Shown here: piece by piece, positions 35,411 through 43,751 of the stretch
Position numbering within the stretch: position 1 is the first letter of the stretch
How the letters are laid out: each line of letters opens with the position of its first letter
NCBI RefSeq assembly: GCF_004123845.1
Contig: NZ_NBDP01000018.1
Location: 1 to 64,000, forward strand
Source: Allobosea sp. Tri-44
GTDB lineage: Bacteria; Pseudomonadota; Alphaproteobacteria; Rhizobiales; Beijerinckiaceae
DNA: 64,000 nt
Direction of reading: 5' to 3'
The notes under the pieces: model-generated
Seen by the model: the letters and a program-made list of their open reading frames with translations, nothing else
What the model was told of the DNA's origin: nothing
Database searches by the model: none
Made by a program: the position numbers and the translations under genes

Positions 35411-37111
35411 TCACAGCGGCGGGTGCGGGATCGCGGTCAGCAGCTCCCTGGTATACTCGGCCTGCGGCGCCCCAAGGACCTCTTCGGCCGTGCCCTGCTC
35501 GACGATCTCGCCCGTGCGCATCACGATCACCCTGTCGCAGAGCAGGCGCACGACATTGAGGTCGTGCGAGACGAAGATGTAGCTCATGCGCAGGCGCTGT
35601 TTTAGCTCCTCCAGCAGGTTCAGCACCACCGCCTGCACCGAGACGTCGAGCGCCGCCGTCGGCTCGTCGAGGATGACGAGGTCGGGCTCGAGCGCGATGG
35701 CGCGCGCGATGCCAACGCGGGCCTTCTGTCCGCCGGAGAGCTGATGCGGGAAGCGGTCGATCAGCTCGATCGGCAGGCCGACCAGCGTGGCGAGTTCCTC
35801 GCAGCGGGCGCGGAGGGCATCGCGGCCTTTGAGCGAGCCCATGCGCAGGATCGGGTCGAGGATGGCACGCTCGGCGGTGAAACGCGGGTTCAGGCTGTCG
35901 GTCGGATCCTGGAACACCATCTGGATGCGCCGGCGCAGTGGCGTCAGCGCGAATTGCTTCGCGGGGATCGCGCCGATGTCTTGTCCGTCAAAGACGATGC
36001 GGCCCGAGGTCGGGTCGAGCAGCCGGTTGACCATCATCGAGGTCGTCGATTTGCCGCAGCCGGATTCGCCGACGAGGCCGAGCGTCTCGCCGCGCCTGAC
36101 CTCGAAGCTGATGCCATCGACGGCGCGGAAGGCGGGGTTTTCCGGCTCGGCCTTGCCGATCAGCTTCGCGAGGAGAGAACCCGTCGCCGGGCGCGGATAC
36201 TCCTTGACCAGGTTCTCGACGCGTAGCAGCGGCGCCGCTGCGTTGCCCGCGGCCGCCAGGATCCGGGGAACGGCCGGCGGCTTCGCCGCCGCCTCCGGCA
36301 AGAGGTCGCGCAGGGCCATGCCGACCCGCGGCGTCGCTTGCATCAGCCGGCGCGTATAGGGGTGCTGCGGATTGCAGAAGATCTCGGCCGCGGCCGCGGT
36401 CTCGACGACGCGGCCCTTTTCCATCACCACGACCTTGTCGGAATAGGCGGCAGCGAGGCCGAGATCATGGGTGATCAGGATCGTCGACATGCCGCGCTCG
36501 CGGGTCAGCTCGACGATCAGGTCCATCACCGCCTTCTGCGTGGTGACGTCGAGGCCGGTCGTCGGCTCATCGGCGATCAGCAGTTGCGGCTGGCAGGCGA
36601 GGGCGAGCGCGATGACGATGCGCTGGCACATGCCGCCCGAGAGCTCGAAGGGATAGGCGTCGTAACGTTCTTCCGGTCGCGCGATCCGCACCTTCTCCAG
36701 CGCCTCGATCGCCTTCGCGCGCGCCGTCGCCCGCGTCGCCTGGACATGCTGGAGCAGCACGTCCTCGATCTGCTTGCCGACCTTGCGGATCGGGTTCAGC
36801 GCCGCGCGCGGGTTCTGGAAGATCATCGAGATCTCGCGGCCGCGCAGGTCACGCATCTGCGCCTCGCTCGCGCCGACGAGGTCGATGCCCGAGAAGCCGA
36901 TCGAGCCTTCGGCGACACGGCCGGCGCGGTCGAGGATGCGCACCACCGCATAGGAGGTGACGGATTTGCCCGAGCCGGACTCGCCGACGATCGCGACGGT
37001 CTCGCCCTTGCCGACGCCGATGTCGATCGATTTCACCGCCTGGACCGTGCCGCGGCGGGTCGCGAATTCGACCGTGAGGTTCTTGATGTCGAGGAGCGGC
37101 TTGGCGGTCAT
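35411..37111 (-). CDS. Peptide/opine-type ABC transporter, fused double ATPase
   Basis: A 566-residue protein containing two complete DppD/DppF-like ATPase modules. Module one: Walker A GESGSGKS (about 39-46), signature LSGGMCQR, Walker B LLIADEPT. Module two: GESGCGKS (about 350-357), signature LSGGQKAR, Walker B LVILDEPT. The fusion into one chain is common in alphaproteobacterial peptide-type importers. It follows two permease genes with a 3-base gap and works with them. Its cargo is judged from the cluster: a ureide or short amide rather than a peptide. Confidence 0.93.
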   Translation of the reverse strand: MTAKPLLDIKNLTVEFATRRGTVQAVKSIDIGVGKGETVAIVGESGSGKSVTSYAVVRILDRAGRVAEGSIGFSGIDLVGASEAQMRDLRGREISMIFQNPRAALNPIRKVGKQIEDVLLQHVQATRATARAKAIEALEKVRIARPEERYDAYPFELSGGMCQRIVIALALACQPQLLIADEPTTGLDVTTQKAVMDLIVELTRERGMSTILITHDLGLAAAYSDKVVVMEKGRVVETAAAAEIFCNPQHPYTRRLMQATPRVGMALRDLLPEAAAKPPAVPRILAAAGNAAAPLLRVENLVKEYPRPATGSLLAKLIGKAEPENPAFRAVDGISFEVRRGETLGLVGESGCGKSTTSMMVNRLLDPTSGRIVFDGQDIGAIPAKQFALTPLRRRIQMVFQDPTDSLNPRFTAERAILDPILRMGSLKGRDALRARCEELATLVGLPIELIDRFPHQLSGGQKARVGIARAIALEPDLVILDEPTAALDVSVQAVVLNLLEELKQRLRMSYIFVSHDLNVVRLLCDRVIVMRTGEIVEQGTAEEVLGAPQAEYTRELLTAIPHPPL

Positions 37112-37114
37112 CGC

Positions 37115-38014
37115 TCAGTTCCTCCGCTGCGGATCGACGAGATCGCGCACGCCGTCGCCGAGCAGGTTGAAGCAGAACACCGCCGTCATCAGGGCCAAGC
37201 CCGGGAAGAAGGCGATCCACCATTCGCCCGAGACGATGAAGCTCGCGCCTTCAGCCACCATGATTCCCCATTCCGGCGTCGGCGGGCGCACGCCGAGGCC
37301 GATGAAGGACAGGCCGGCAGCGTTGAGGATGGCATAGCCCATGGTCAGCGACATCTGCACCGCCATGATCGGCATGATGTTCGGCACGATCTGGGTCAGC
37401 AGAAGCCGCCATTCCGAATTGCCGGAGAGTCGCGCTGCCTGGACGAAGCCGGCCTCGCGCCGGACATTGGCCTCGGCCCGGGCGACGCGGGCATAGAGCG
37501 GAAAATTGATGATCGCGGTGGCGATCACGATGTTGGTCACCGAATTACCGAGCGCCGCGACGATGCCCATGGCGAGCACGAAGAGCGGGAAGGCCATGAT
37601 CGTGTCGGCGACACGCCCGACGATCGTGTCGACCCAGCCGCCGAAGAAGCCGGCGGCGACGCCGGCGAGCCCGCCGAGCAGGAAGACGAGCGCGACTGAA
37701 GCGACGGCGATGGTGAAGTCGAGCCGCGTCGCGGCGACGACGCGGCTGAAGATGTCGCGGCCGAGCTGGTCGGTGCCGAACCAGTGGGCGGCGCTCGGCC
37801 CCTGCAGCGCGGAATTGGTGTTGGACGCCAGCGGGTCATAGGGCACGATCGATGGCCCGAAGATCGCAGCGAACAGGATCAGTGCGAACAGGCCGAAGGC
37901 CAGGCCCGTCACCGGGTTCTCGGAGACGATGTGCCGGGCATGGGCCAGCAGCGAGGTCGAGGGCGGGGCCTCGAAGCGCAGCGGCGGCGGCTCGACCTTG
38001 CTCATGTCGTTCAT
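37115..38014 (-). CDS. Peptide-type ABC transporter permease (DppC-like)
   Basis: A 299-residue inner-membrane permease with five or six hydrophobic segments: an N-terminal one (about 38-58) plus the BPD-transporter domain from about 95. The cytosolic coupling motif is EANVRREAGFVQAARLSG near residue 190, and the C-terminus WWIAFFPGLALMTAVFCFNLLGDGVRDLVDPQ is standard for DppC. It precedes the ATPase by 3 bases and follows the other permease by 4 bases. Confidence 0.93.
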   Translation of the reverse strand: MNDMSKVEPPPLRFEAPPSTSLLAHARHIVSENPVTGLAFGLFALILFAAIFGPSIVPYDPLASNTNSALQGPSAAHWFGTDQLGRDIFSRVVAATRLDFTIAVASVALVFLLGGLAGVAAGFFGGWVDTIVGRVADTIMAFPLFVLAMGIVAALGNSVTNIVIATAIINFPLYARVARAEANVRREAGFVQAARLSGNSEWRLLLTQIVPNIMPIMAVQMSLTMGYAILNAAGLSFIGLGVRPPTPEWGIMVAEGASFIVSGEWWIAFFPGLALMTAVFCFNLLGDGVRDLVDPQRRN

Positions 38015-38018
38015 CGGC

Positions 38019-39032
38019 TCAGCCCTCCAGCCGGACGCGGGGGTCGATCACGCCGTAGAGAATGTCGATCGCGAGGTTCAGGATCACGTAGAGGATCGCC
38101 ATGGTGAGCACGAAGCCCTGGATCGGCGCGTAGTCCGAGGCGATCAGCGCCTCGACCGCATAGGAGCCGACTCCCGGCCAAGCGAAGACCTTCTCGACGA
38201 GGACGTTGGCGCCGAGCAGGAAGGAGAAGACCATGCCGAGCGTGGTCACGACCGGCAGCATGGCGTTGCGGAAGGCATAGGTGCCGATCACCGTCCGCGA
38301 GGACAGGCCGCTGGCCCGCGCGGTCCTGACGAAATCGGCGCCGAGCACCGCGAGCATCGAGGCGCGGGTCATGCGCGTGATCGGCGCGAGCGAGAAGATC
38401 GCCAGCGTCAACGCTGGCAGCAGGATCTGCGAGAGCGCGGCGCGGAAGGTTTCGGGATCGCGCGCGATCACGCTGTCGATCAGCAGAAAGCCACTGATGC
38501 GCGGCGGTTCGGTGGCGAAGGCGTCGAGCCGGCCGAGCGGCGCCGGCGCCCAGCCGAGGATGAAATAGAACACATAGACCAGCAGCAGGCCGGTGAAGAA
38601 GACCGGCAGCGAGACCCCGGCTGTCGCGACGATGCGGCAGAGATGATCGATCCACGAGCCTTGCCTGACCGCCGCGAGAACGCCGAGCGGCAGTGCGATC
38701 GCCATCGAGATGAGAAGGCCGAACAGCGTCAGTTCGGCCGAAGCCGGCAGGCGCGCAGCGAGATCTTTGGTCACTGCCTGGCCAGTTGTCAGCGAGGTTC
38801 CGAGATCGCCTTTCACCAACGCTCCGACGTAGGCGACGAACTGCACCGGCAGCGGCTGGTCGAGCCCGAGCTTGCTGCGGATTTCGGCGATGGCCTGCGG
38901 CGTCGCTGCCGGCCCGGCGAAATAGGCCGCCGTGTCGCCGGGCAGCACGCGTGTGAGCAGGAAGGTGACGACGATCACGCCGATGATCGACGGCAGCGTC
39001 GTCTTCAGCCGTGCGACGATCAAGCCGAGCAT
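38019..39032 (-). CDS. Peptide-type ABC transporter permease (DppB-like)
   Basis: A 337-residue permease with six hydrophobic segments. The DppB N-terminus is visible (LKTTLPSIIGVIVVTFLLTRVLPGD...AIAEIRSKLGLDQPLPVQFVAY), the coupling motif is TRASMLAVLGADFVRTARASGLS and the C-terminus is YGVIDPRVRLE. It forms the channel with the DppC-like partner. A 90-base palindromic repeat separates it from the binding-protein gene upstream, which may lower its expression relative to that gene. Confidence 0.93.
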   Translation of the reverse strand: MLGLIVARLKTTLPSIIGVIVVTFLLTRVLPGDTAAYFAGPAATPQAIAEIRSKLGLDQPLPVQFVAYVGALVKGDLGTSLTTGQAVTKDLAARLPASAELTLFGLLISMAIALPLGVLAAVRQGSWIDHLCRIVATAGVSLPVFFTGLLLVYVFYFILGWAPAPLGRLDAFATEPPRISGFLLIDSVIARDPETFRAALSQILLPALTLAIFSLAPITRMTRASMLAVLGADFVRTARASGLSSRTVIGTYAFRNAMLPVVTTLGMVFSFLLGANVLVEKVFAWPGVGSYAVEALIASDYAPIQGFVLTMAILYVILNLAIDILYGVIDPRVRLEG

Positions 39033-39072
39033 GGTGGAGCCTCCTCAGTGGAATCTCGCGCTGGAGCCGCGC

Positions 39073-39159
39073 CGTCATTGCGAGCGAAGCGAAGCAATCC
39101 AGAGGGGCTCGCGCTGCCGCCTTGGATTGCTTCGTCGGCTTCGCCTCCTCGCAATGACG
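39073..39159. repeat. Dispersed palindromic repeat (GTCATTGCGAG type)
   Basis: Ends CGTCATTGCGAG and CTCGCAATGACG are inverted copies, with inner arms GAAGCAATCCA / TGGATTGCTTC. It is a second copy of the element at 3782-3871. It sits in the transcript between the abundant binding protein and the first permease, a typical place for differential expression through mRNA stabilisation. Confidence 0.87.
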
Positions 39160-39178
39160 CAAGCGGCTCCGCCACAGG

Positions 39179-40768
39179 TCACGCCTTGGTCAGGTAGCGG
39201 AAATCCGGTTCGCGGCAGGGCTGGAACTGGTAGCCACCGATCGATTTCTGCAGTGCGACATCATGGGTCGGCTGGTTGATCGGCACCATCGGCACCTCCG
39301 CGTTCACCAGCTTGATGAAGTCGACGACATTGGCGTCGTAGGCGGCCTTGTCGGGGGCGAAGCGGGCGGCATCGACGAGCTTGTCCAGCGCCGGGTTCTG
39401 GTAGGCGGCGATGTTGAAGATCGAGTTGTTGCCGTGCATCGTCCAGAACAGGTAGTAGTCGGGATAGTCGAGCCAGCCGGCAAAGCGGTTCAGCACCATC
39501 GGGTTGGTCTTCTTGGCGATCTCGGCGCGGAAATTCGCGCCCGGCACCTTGTTGATCTCGACGGTGATGCCGATCGACGCCAGCGCCTCTTTGATCAGCA
39601 CGGCCATCGGCTCGGCGACCGTGGCGTTGCCGGCGTCGAAATACAGCGTCGTCGCGAACGGGCCGCCGGCGGCATCGACCAGCGCCTTGGCCTTGGCGGC
39701 GTCGCTCTTGTAGGGGAAGGGCTGCGGCCAGGCGACCTTGGGCGTCGTGCCGCCCGACATGTCGACACCGCGCCCGAACAGCGAGGCCTGCAGGATCTTT
39801 TCATAGGGCATCACCCAGGCGACCGCCTGACGCAGACGCACATCCTTGAACGGGCCGACCTGCGTGTTGAGATAGCAGCCCCAGACGCCGTTGGGGATCG
39901 GCACGCCGACGACGTTGACCTTGCCGGCGTCAGCCAAGTCCTTGAAATCCTTCGGCGGCAGCCCGTAGGACACATCGGCGTCGCCGCGCTCCATCAGTGC
40001 CCGGCGCGTTGCGGGCGAGGCGATGTCGCGCGCGATGATGCGGCGCAGCTGCGGTAGTTTCCCGCAGGCCCAGGCATCGTTGCGGGCATAGATCGTCTCG
40101 ACGCCCGGCTTCCAGCTCTCGACCTTGTAGGCGCCGGAGCCGGCGATGTTGTTCTTCAGGTACTCCTTGGCATGCGGGTCGCCGCCGCCGTTCTGCATGG
40201 CGAGTTCGGAGTCGAAGACAAAGGGGATCGTCACGGCGAGGTTGGGCAGCGTCATCTTGTCCTTGCGGACGAAGTCGACGCGGAAGGTCTTGTCGTCGAC
40301 GGCGACGAACTGTTCGGGCTTCTCCAGCGAGCCGGCATTCATCTGGGTCGTCGCGAAGCCGCCGATCGTGCAGGCCCGGTCAAGCGACCATTTCACGTCC
40401 TTGGCAGTCACCGGGCGGCCGGAATGGAACTTGGCGTCGCGCAGCTTGAAGGTGCAGCTCATGCCATCGGAGGCGAGCTGCCAGCTCTCGGCCAGCTCGC
40501 CTTCGAGTTCGCCCATCGCGACCTGATGACCGCCGCCGCCGGGAATGGGCACCGGCTTGAAGCGCAGCAACCGGTCGTAGCAGTTCAGTGCCACGCCATT
40601 CACCGGCTGCGACGAGCCGATGCCCTGCATGTCCAGGCTGTTCGGTCCGTATTCCTGGACCAGCAGAAGCGTCTCGCTGCGGCTCGGCGCCTGCGCGCTC
40701 GCGCCCTGCCTCATGACGAACGGAGCAGCCAAACCTCCTGCGATAGCCGCGCGACGCGTGATAGCCAT
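39179..40768 (-). CDS. ABC transporter substrate-binding protein, family 5 (DppA-like)
   Basis: A 529-residue periplasmic protein. The N-terminus MAITRRAAIAGGLAAPF...ASAQAP has a twin-arginine-like pair and an AQA cleavage site near residue 26. The SBP_bac_5 pattern follows: LLRFKPVP..., CTFKLRDAKFHSGRPVTAKDVKWSLDRA, IAGSGAYKVESWKPG, FKDVRLRQAVAWVMPYEKIL. It captures the substrate for the two permeases and the fused ATPase. Family 5 proteins bind peptides, opines, nickel or small amides, and the specificity cannot be read here; context suggests a biuret-related ureide or oligomer. Confidence 0.9.
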   Translation of the reverse strand: MAITRRAAIAGGLAAPFVMRQGASAQAPSRSETLLLVQEYGPNSLDMQGIGSSQPVNGVALNCYDRLLRFKPVPIPGGGGHQVAMGELEGELAESWQLASDGMSCTFKLRDAKFHSGRPVTAKDVKWSLDRACTIGGFATTQMNAGSLEKPEQFVAVDDKTFRVDFVRKDKMTLPNLAVTIPFVFDSELAMQNGGGDPHAKEYLKNNIAGSGAYKVESWKPGVETIYARNDAWACGKLPQLRRIIARDIASPATRRALMERGDADVSYGLPPKDFKDLADAGKVNVVGVPIPNGVWGCYLNTQVGPFKDVRLRQAVAWVMPYEKILQASLFGRGVDMSGGTTPKVAWPQPFPYKSDAAKAKALVDAAGGPFATTLYFDAGNATVAEPMAVLIKEALASIGITVEINKVPGANFRAEIAKKTNPMVLNRFAGWLDYPDYYLFWTMHGNNSIFNIAAYQNPALDKLVDAARFAPDKAAYDANVVDFIKLVNAEVPMVPINQPTHDVALQKSIGGYQFQPCREPDFRYLTKA

Positions 40769-41134
40769 TGTGTGCTCCCCGATTGCCAGCGCCCTTTTTC
40801 GGGCTCCAGCGGCTTCATCTCAGGGGAACCAATGCAGTTACCATGCCGGCTCGCAGCCGCGCGATCATGCGGATATAGGGCGTTTCGACGGGAGTTGAGA
40901 CGTTTAGATATGCATACAATGGGAGAATATTGCTCAATTCGTATGCAAATTCTTGCGGGCCGTATGGACGCCGGCTTGCGGTACCGTCGGCCTGGGCTTC
41001 GATGTAGTCGACTCGTCTTTTCAGGACCGTTCCGGCGGCCGCGCTGCAGCCTTAAAAGCAGACTGCCCATAAGCAGACGTCGCCAGCGTCAGCAAGGGGC
41101 CAAACTAAGGCCTTCCCAGCCGGCCGGCGGCGTG
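40769..41134. other. Intergenic region with paired operator-like sites
   Basis: 366 bases between the binding-protein start and the convergent-side end of the MFS gene contain no credible gene. The part 40900-40955 is AT-rich and holds two related palindromic motifs. The rest (40955-41134) shows only scattered short inverted repeats and no obvious terminator. Confidence 0.7.
40908..40950. promoter_or_regulatory. Putative GntR operator pair before the ABC transporter
   Basis: ATATGCATACAAT (40908-40920) and TTCGTATGCAAAT (40938-40950) are inverted relative to each other and share the ATTGYATGCAWA-type consensus with the site before atzF (32342-32351). Spacing between centres is 30 bases, about three helical turns. 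They lie 140 to 180 bases before the binding-protein start. Confidence 0.48.
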
Positions 41135-42460
41135 TCAGCCGTAGCGTGCTTCCGAGCGCCGATCGATCGCCAGCGCTGCCAGCGTGCAGAGCGCGCCGGA
41201 GAGCAGGTAGATGCCGACCCAGGCGAGACCGAATGTGCTCGACACGGTCAGCGCCACCAGTGGGGCGAAGCCCGCGCCGAGCAGCCAGGCGAGGTCGGAG
41301 GTCAGCGCCGCGCCGGTGTAACGATATTGCGTGCCAAAGCTTGAGGCGACCGCGCCGGCTGTCTGGCCGTAGGCGAGGCCGAGCAGCCCGAAGCCGATGA
41401 TGACGTAGATCGTCTGCCCGGCCAGGCTGTCGCCGAAGAGCAGCGGCGCGACGATGCTCGACAGACTGAAGAGCGCGATCATTCCGCCGGAGAGCAGCAG
41501 CGTGTTGCGGCGCCCGATCTGGTCGGCGACCAGGCCGGAGGTCACGATCGCGCCGGCCCCGACCACGCCGCCGGCCGCCTGCACCAGCAGGAACTCCGAG
41601 ACCGAGCGATCGGTGAAGAGGTTGATCCAGCTGACCGGGAAGATGGTGACGAGGTGGAAGAGCGCGAAGCTCGCCAGCGGCACGAAGGCGCCGAGGACGA
41701 TCGTGCGGCCATGGGCGCGGATGAGTTCCGATACCGGCATCGGCACCAGCTCGCGCGTTTCCATCAACTCGGCGAACTCGTGGGTCGCGACCATGCGCAG
41801 ACGGGCGAACAGCGCGACGACGTTGATCGTCAGCGCGACGAAGAAGGGATAGCGCCAGCCCCAGCCGAGGAAGTCCTCCTTCGAGAGCGCGCCCTCGAAA
41901 TAGGCAAAGAGCCCGGCGGCAAGGATGAAGCCGAAGGGGGCGCCGAGCTGCGGCAGCATGGTGTACCAGCCGCGTCGGTTGGCGGGGGCGTTCAGCGCCA
42001 GCAGCGAGGACAGGCCATCCCAGGCGCCGCCGAGCGCGATGCCCTGCAACAGGCGAAAGGCGGCGAGAATGACGCAGGACCAGATGCCGATCGTCTGGTA
42101 GCCCGGCAGGAAGGCGATGGCCGCGGTCGAGCCGCCGAGGAGGAAGAGCGCAACGGTAAGCTTGGTCGCGCGGCCATAGTTGCGGTCGATCGAGAAGAAC
42201 AGCACGGAGCCGATCGGGCGCGTGACGAAAGCCAGGGCGAAGATGCCGAAGCTGTAGAGCGTACCGGTGAGTCGGTCGACGAAGGGGAAGACCAACTCGG
42301 GGAAGACCAGCACGCAGCCGAGGCCGAAGACGAAGAAGTCGAAATATTCCGACGTCCGTCCGATGATGACGCCGAGTGCGATGTCGGCGGGGGAAACATG
42401 GTCCCGCCCGTGCTCGTCTAGCACGTGTCCCGGTGAGTGGCTCGCCGCGTCAGCGCTCAT
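41135..42460 (-). CDS. MFS transporter (MHS-type)
   Basis: A 441-residue membrane protein with about 12 hydrophobic segments. GCVLVFPELVFP, FALAFVTRPIGSVLFFSIDRNYGR (motif A-like loop), RLLQGIALGGAWDGLSSLLALNAP and DQIGRRNTLLLSGG are typical of the metabolite:proton symporter group. Its substrate is unknown; many relatives carry organic acids or osmolytes. It stands between the nitrogen-scavenging block and the quinol oxidase operon, on the opposite strand to cyoA, and no operon partner is seen. Confidence 0.9.
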   Translation of the reverse strand: MSADAASHSPGHVLDEHGRDHVSPADIALGVIIGRTSEYFDFFVFGLGCVLVFPELVFPFVDRLTGTLYSFGIFALAFVTRPIGSVLFFSIDRNYGRATKLTVALFLLGGSTAAIAFLPGYQTIGIWSCVILAAFRLLQGIALGGAWDGLSSLLALNAPANRRGWYTMLPQLGAPFGFILAAGLFAYFEGALSKEDFLGWGWRYPFFVALTINVVALFARLRMVATHEFAELMETRELVPMPVSELIRAHGRTIVLGAFVPLASFALFHLVTIFPVSWINLFTDRSVSEFLLVQAAGGVVGAGAIVTSGLVADQIGRRNTLLLSGGMIALFSLSSIVAPLLFGDSLAGQTIYVIIGFGLLGLAYGQTAGAVASSFGTQYRYTGAALTSDLAWLLGAGFAPLVALTVSSTFGLAWVGIYLLSGALCTLAALAIDRRSEARYG

Positions 42461-42643
42461 GACCGCGAATTCCTAAGCTGGTGGGCGCGCCGGAGAACCG
42501 GGCTTGCCCGCACCTCGTGCAAATGGATACGGTGGATAGAAGCGACCCGTCAAACTGCCGCAATGAGACAGATTGTCTTATGTGCGGTGCGAAAGAATGG
42601 ACATAGACAACGGCTGTTCCCCGATAGGGAGGTCTTCAGTCTC

Positions 42644-43726
42644 TTGCGGATCTTTCGACTTTTAACGGTTCTACCGATCCTCGCCCTGCTCGGTGGGTGC
42701 CAGATGGTGCTGCTTTCGCCATCGGGCGACGTTGCGCTGCAGCAGCGCAACTTGATGCTCGCCTCCGTCGCGCTGATGCTGCTCGTCATCATCCCGGTGA
42801 TGGCGCTGACGATCTTCTTCGCCTGGCGCTACCGTGCCTCGGCCAAGGCGACCTACGATCCGGACTGGAACCACTCGCTGCCGCTCGAGGTGGTGATCTG
42901 GTCGGTGCCGCTGCTGATCATCGTCGTCTTGGGCGCGATGACCTGGATGGGCACGCATCTGCTCGATCCCTATCGCCCGCTCAACCGCATCGCCGCCGGC
43001 AAGCCGGTGGTCGAGGCGCGAGCGGGTAGTCCCGGGATCAGGAAGCAGCCGCTGGTGATCCAGGTCGTGGCCCTCGACTGGAAATGGCTCTTCCTCTACC
43101 CGGCTCAGGGCATCGCCTCGCTCAACGAGGTGGTGGCGCCGGTCGACCAGCCGATCGAGTTTCGCATCACGTCGTCCTCGGTGATGAACTCGCTCTTCAT
43201 CCCGGCGCTCGCCGGCCAGATCTACGCCATGCCGGGCATGCAGACGAAGCTCAACGCCGTGATCAACCGCCCCGGCGACTTCGAGGGCTTCTCGGCCAAT
43301 TACAGCGGCGCCGGCTTCTCCGACATGCGCTTCCGCTTCCGCGGCGTCGACGACAAGGCCTTCGGCGAGTGGGTGCAGGGCGCGATTGGGGGCGGCAGCA
43401 TGCTCGGGCGCGACGAATATCTCGTGCTGGAGCGGCCGAGCGAACGCGAGCCGGTCCGCTATTTCCGGGACATTCCGTCGGATCTCTTCACCGCCATCCT
43501 CAACATGTGCGTCGATCGCACCAAGATGTGCATGCGCGACATGATGGCGATGGACGCCAGGGGTGGCGGCGGCAAGGAGGGCATTCATACGGTGGTCGCG
43601 CTCGAATACGACAAGAGCGTGCGCCGCGGCGGGCAACCGCTGCTGCCGCGTCCGTTCGTGACGGCGATCTGCACCCCGACCGATGTCTATGGCGCTGCGG
43701 GCATGTCCGCCCGCGCCGTCAACTGA
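42644..43726 (+). CDS. cyoA: Cytochrome bo3-type quinol oxidase subunit II
   Basis: Lipoprotein subunit of the proton-pumping bo3-type ubiquinol oxidase. A signal with lipobox LGGC ([18 protein letters not shown]) and two transmembrane segments (about 40-62, 85-105) precede a cupredoxin domain without the CuA Cys/His set, as in quinol oxidases. [12 protein letters not shown] and [27 protein letters not shown] are CyoA signatures. The TTG at 42644, with GGGAGG 11 bases upstream, gives the shortest normal signal peptide; an ATG at 42563 would add 27 residues and is the alternative. It opens the operon cyoABCD-surf1. Confidence 0.92.
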   Translation: MRIFRLLTVLPILALLGGCQMVLLSPSGDVALQQRNLMLASVALMLLVIIPVMALTIFFAWRYRASAKATYDPDWNHSLPLEVVIWSVPLLIIVVLGAMTWMGTHLLDPYRPLNRIAAGKPVVEARAGSPGIRKQPLVIQVVALDWKWLFLYPAQGIASLNEVVAPVDQPIEFRITSSSVMNSLFIPALAGQIYAMPGMQTKLNAVINRPGDFEGFSANYSGAGFSDMRFRFRGVDDKAFGEWVQGAIGGGSMLGRDEYLVLERPSEREPVRYFRDIPSDLFTAILNMCVDRTKMCMRDMMAMDARGGGGKEGIHTVVALEYDKSVRRGGQPLLPRPFVTAICTPTDVYGAAGMSARAVN

Positions 43727-43751
43727 GCCGCATCCGCGAGCCGAGGGACGC

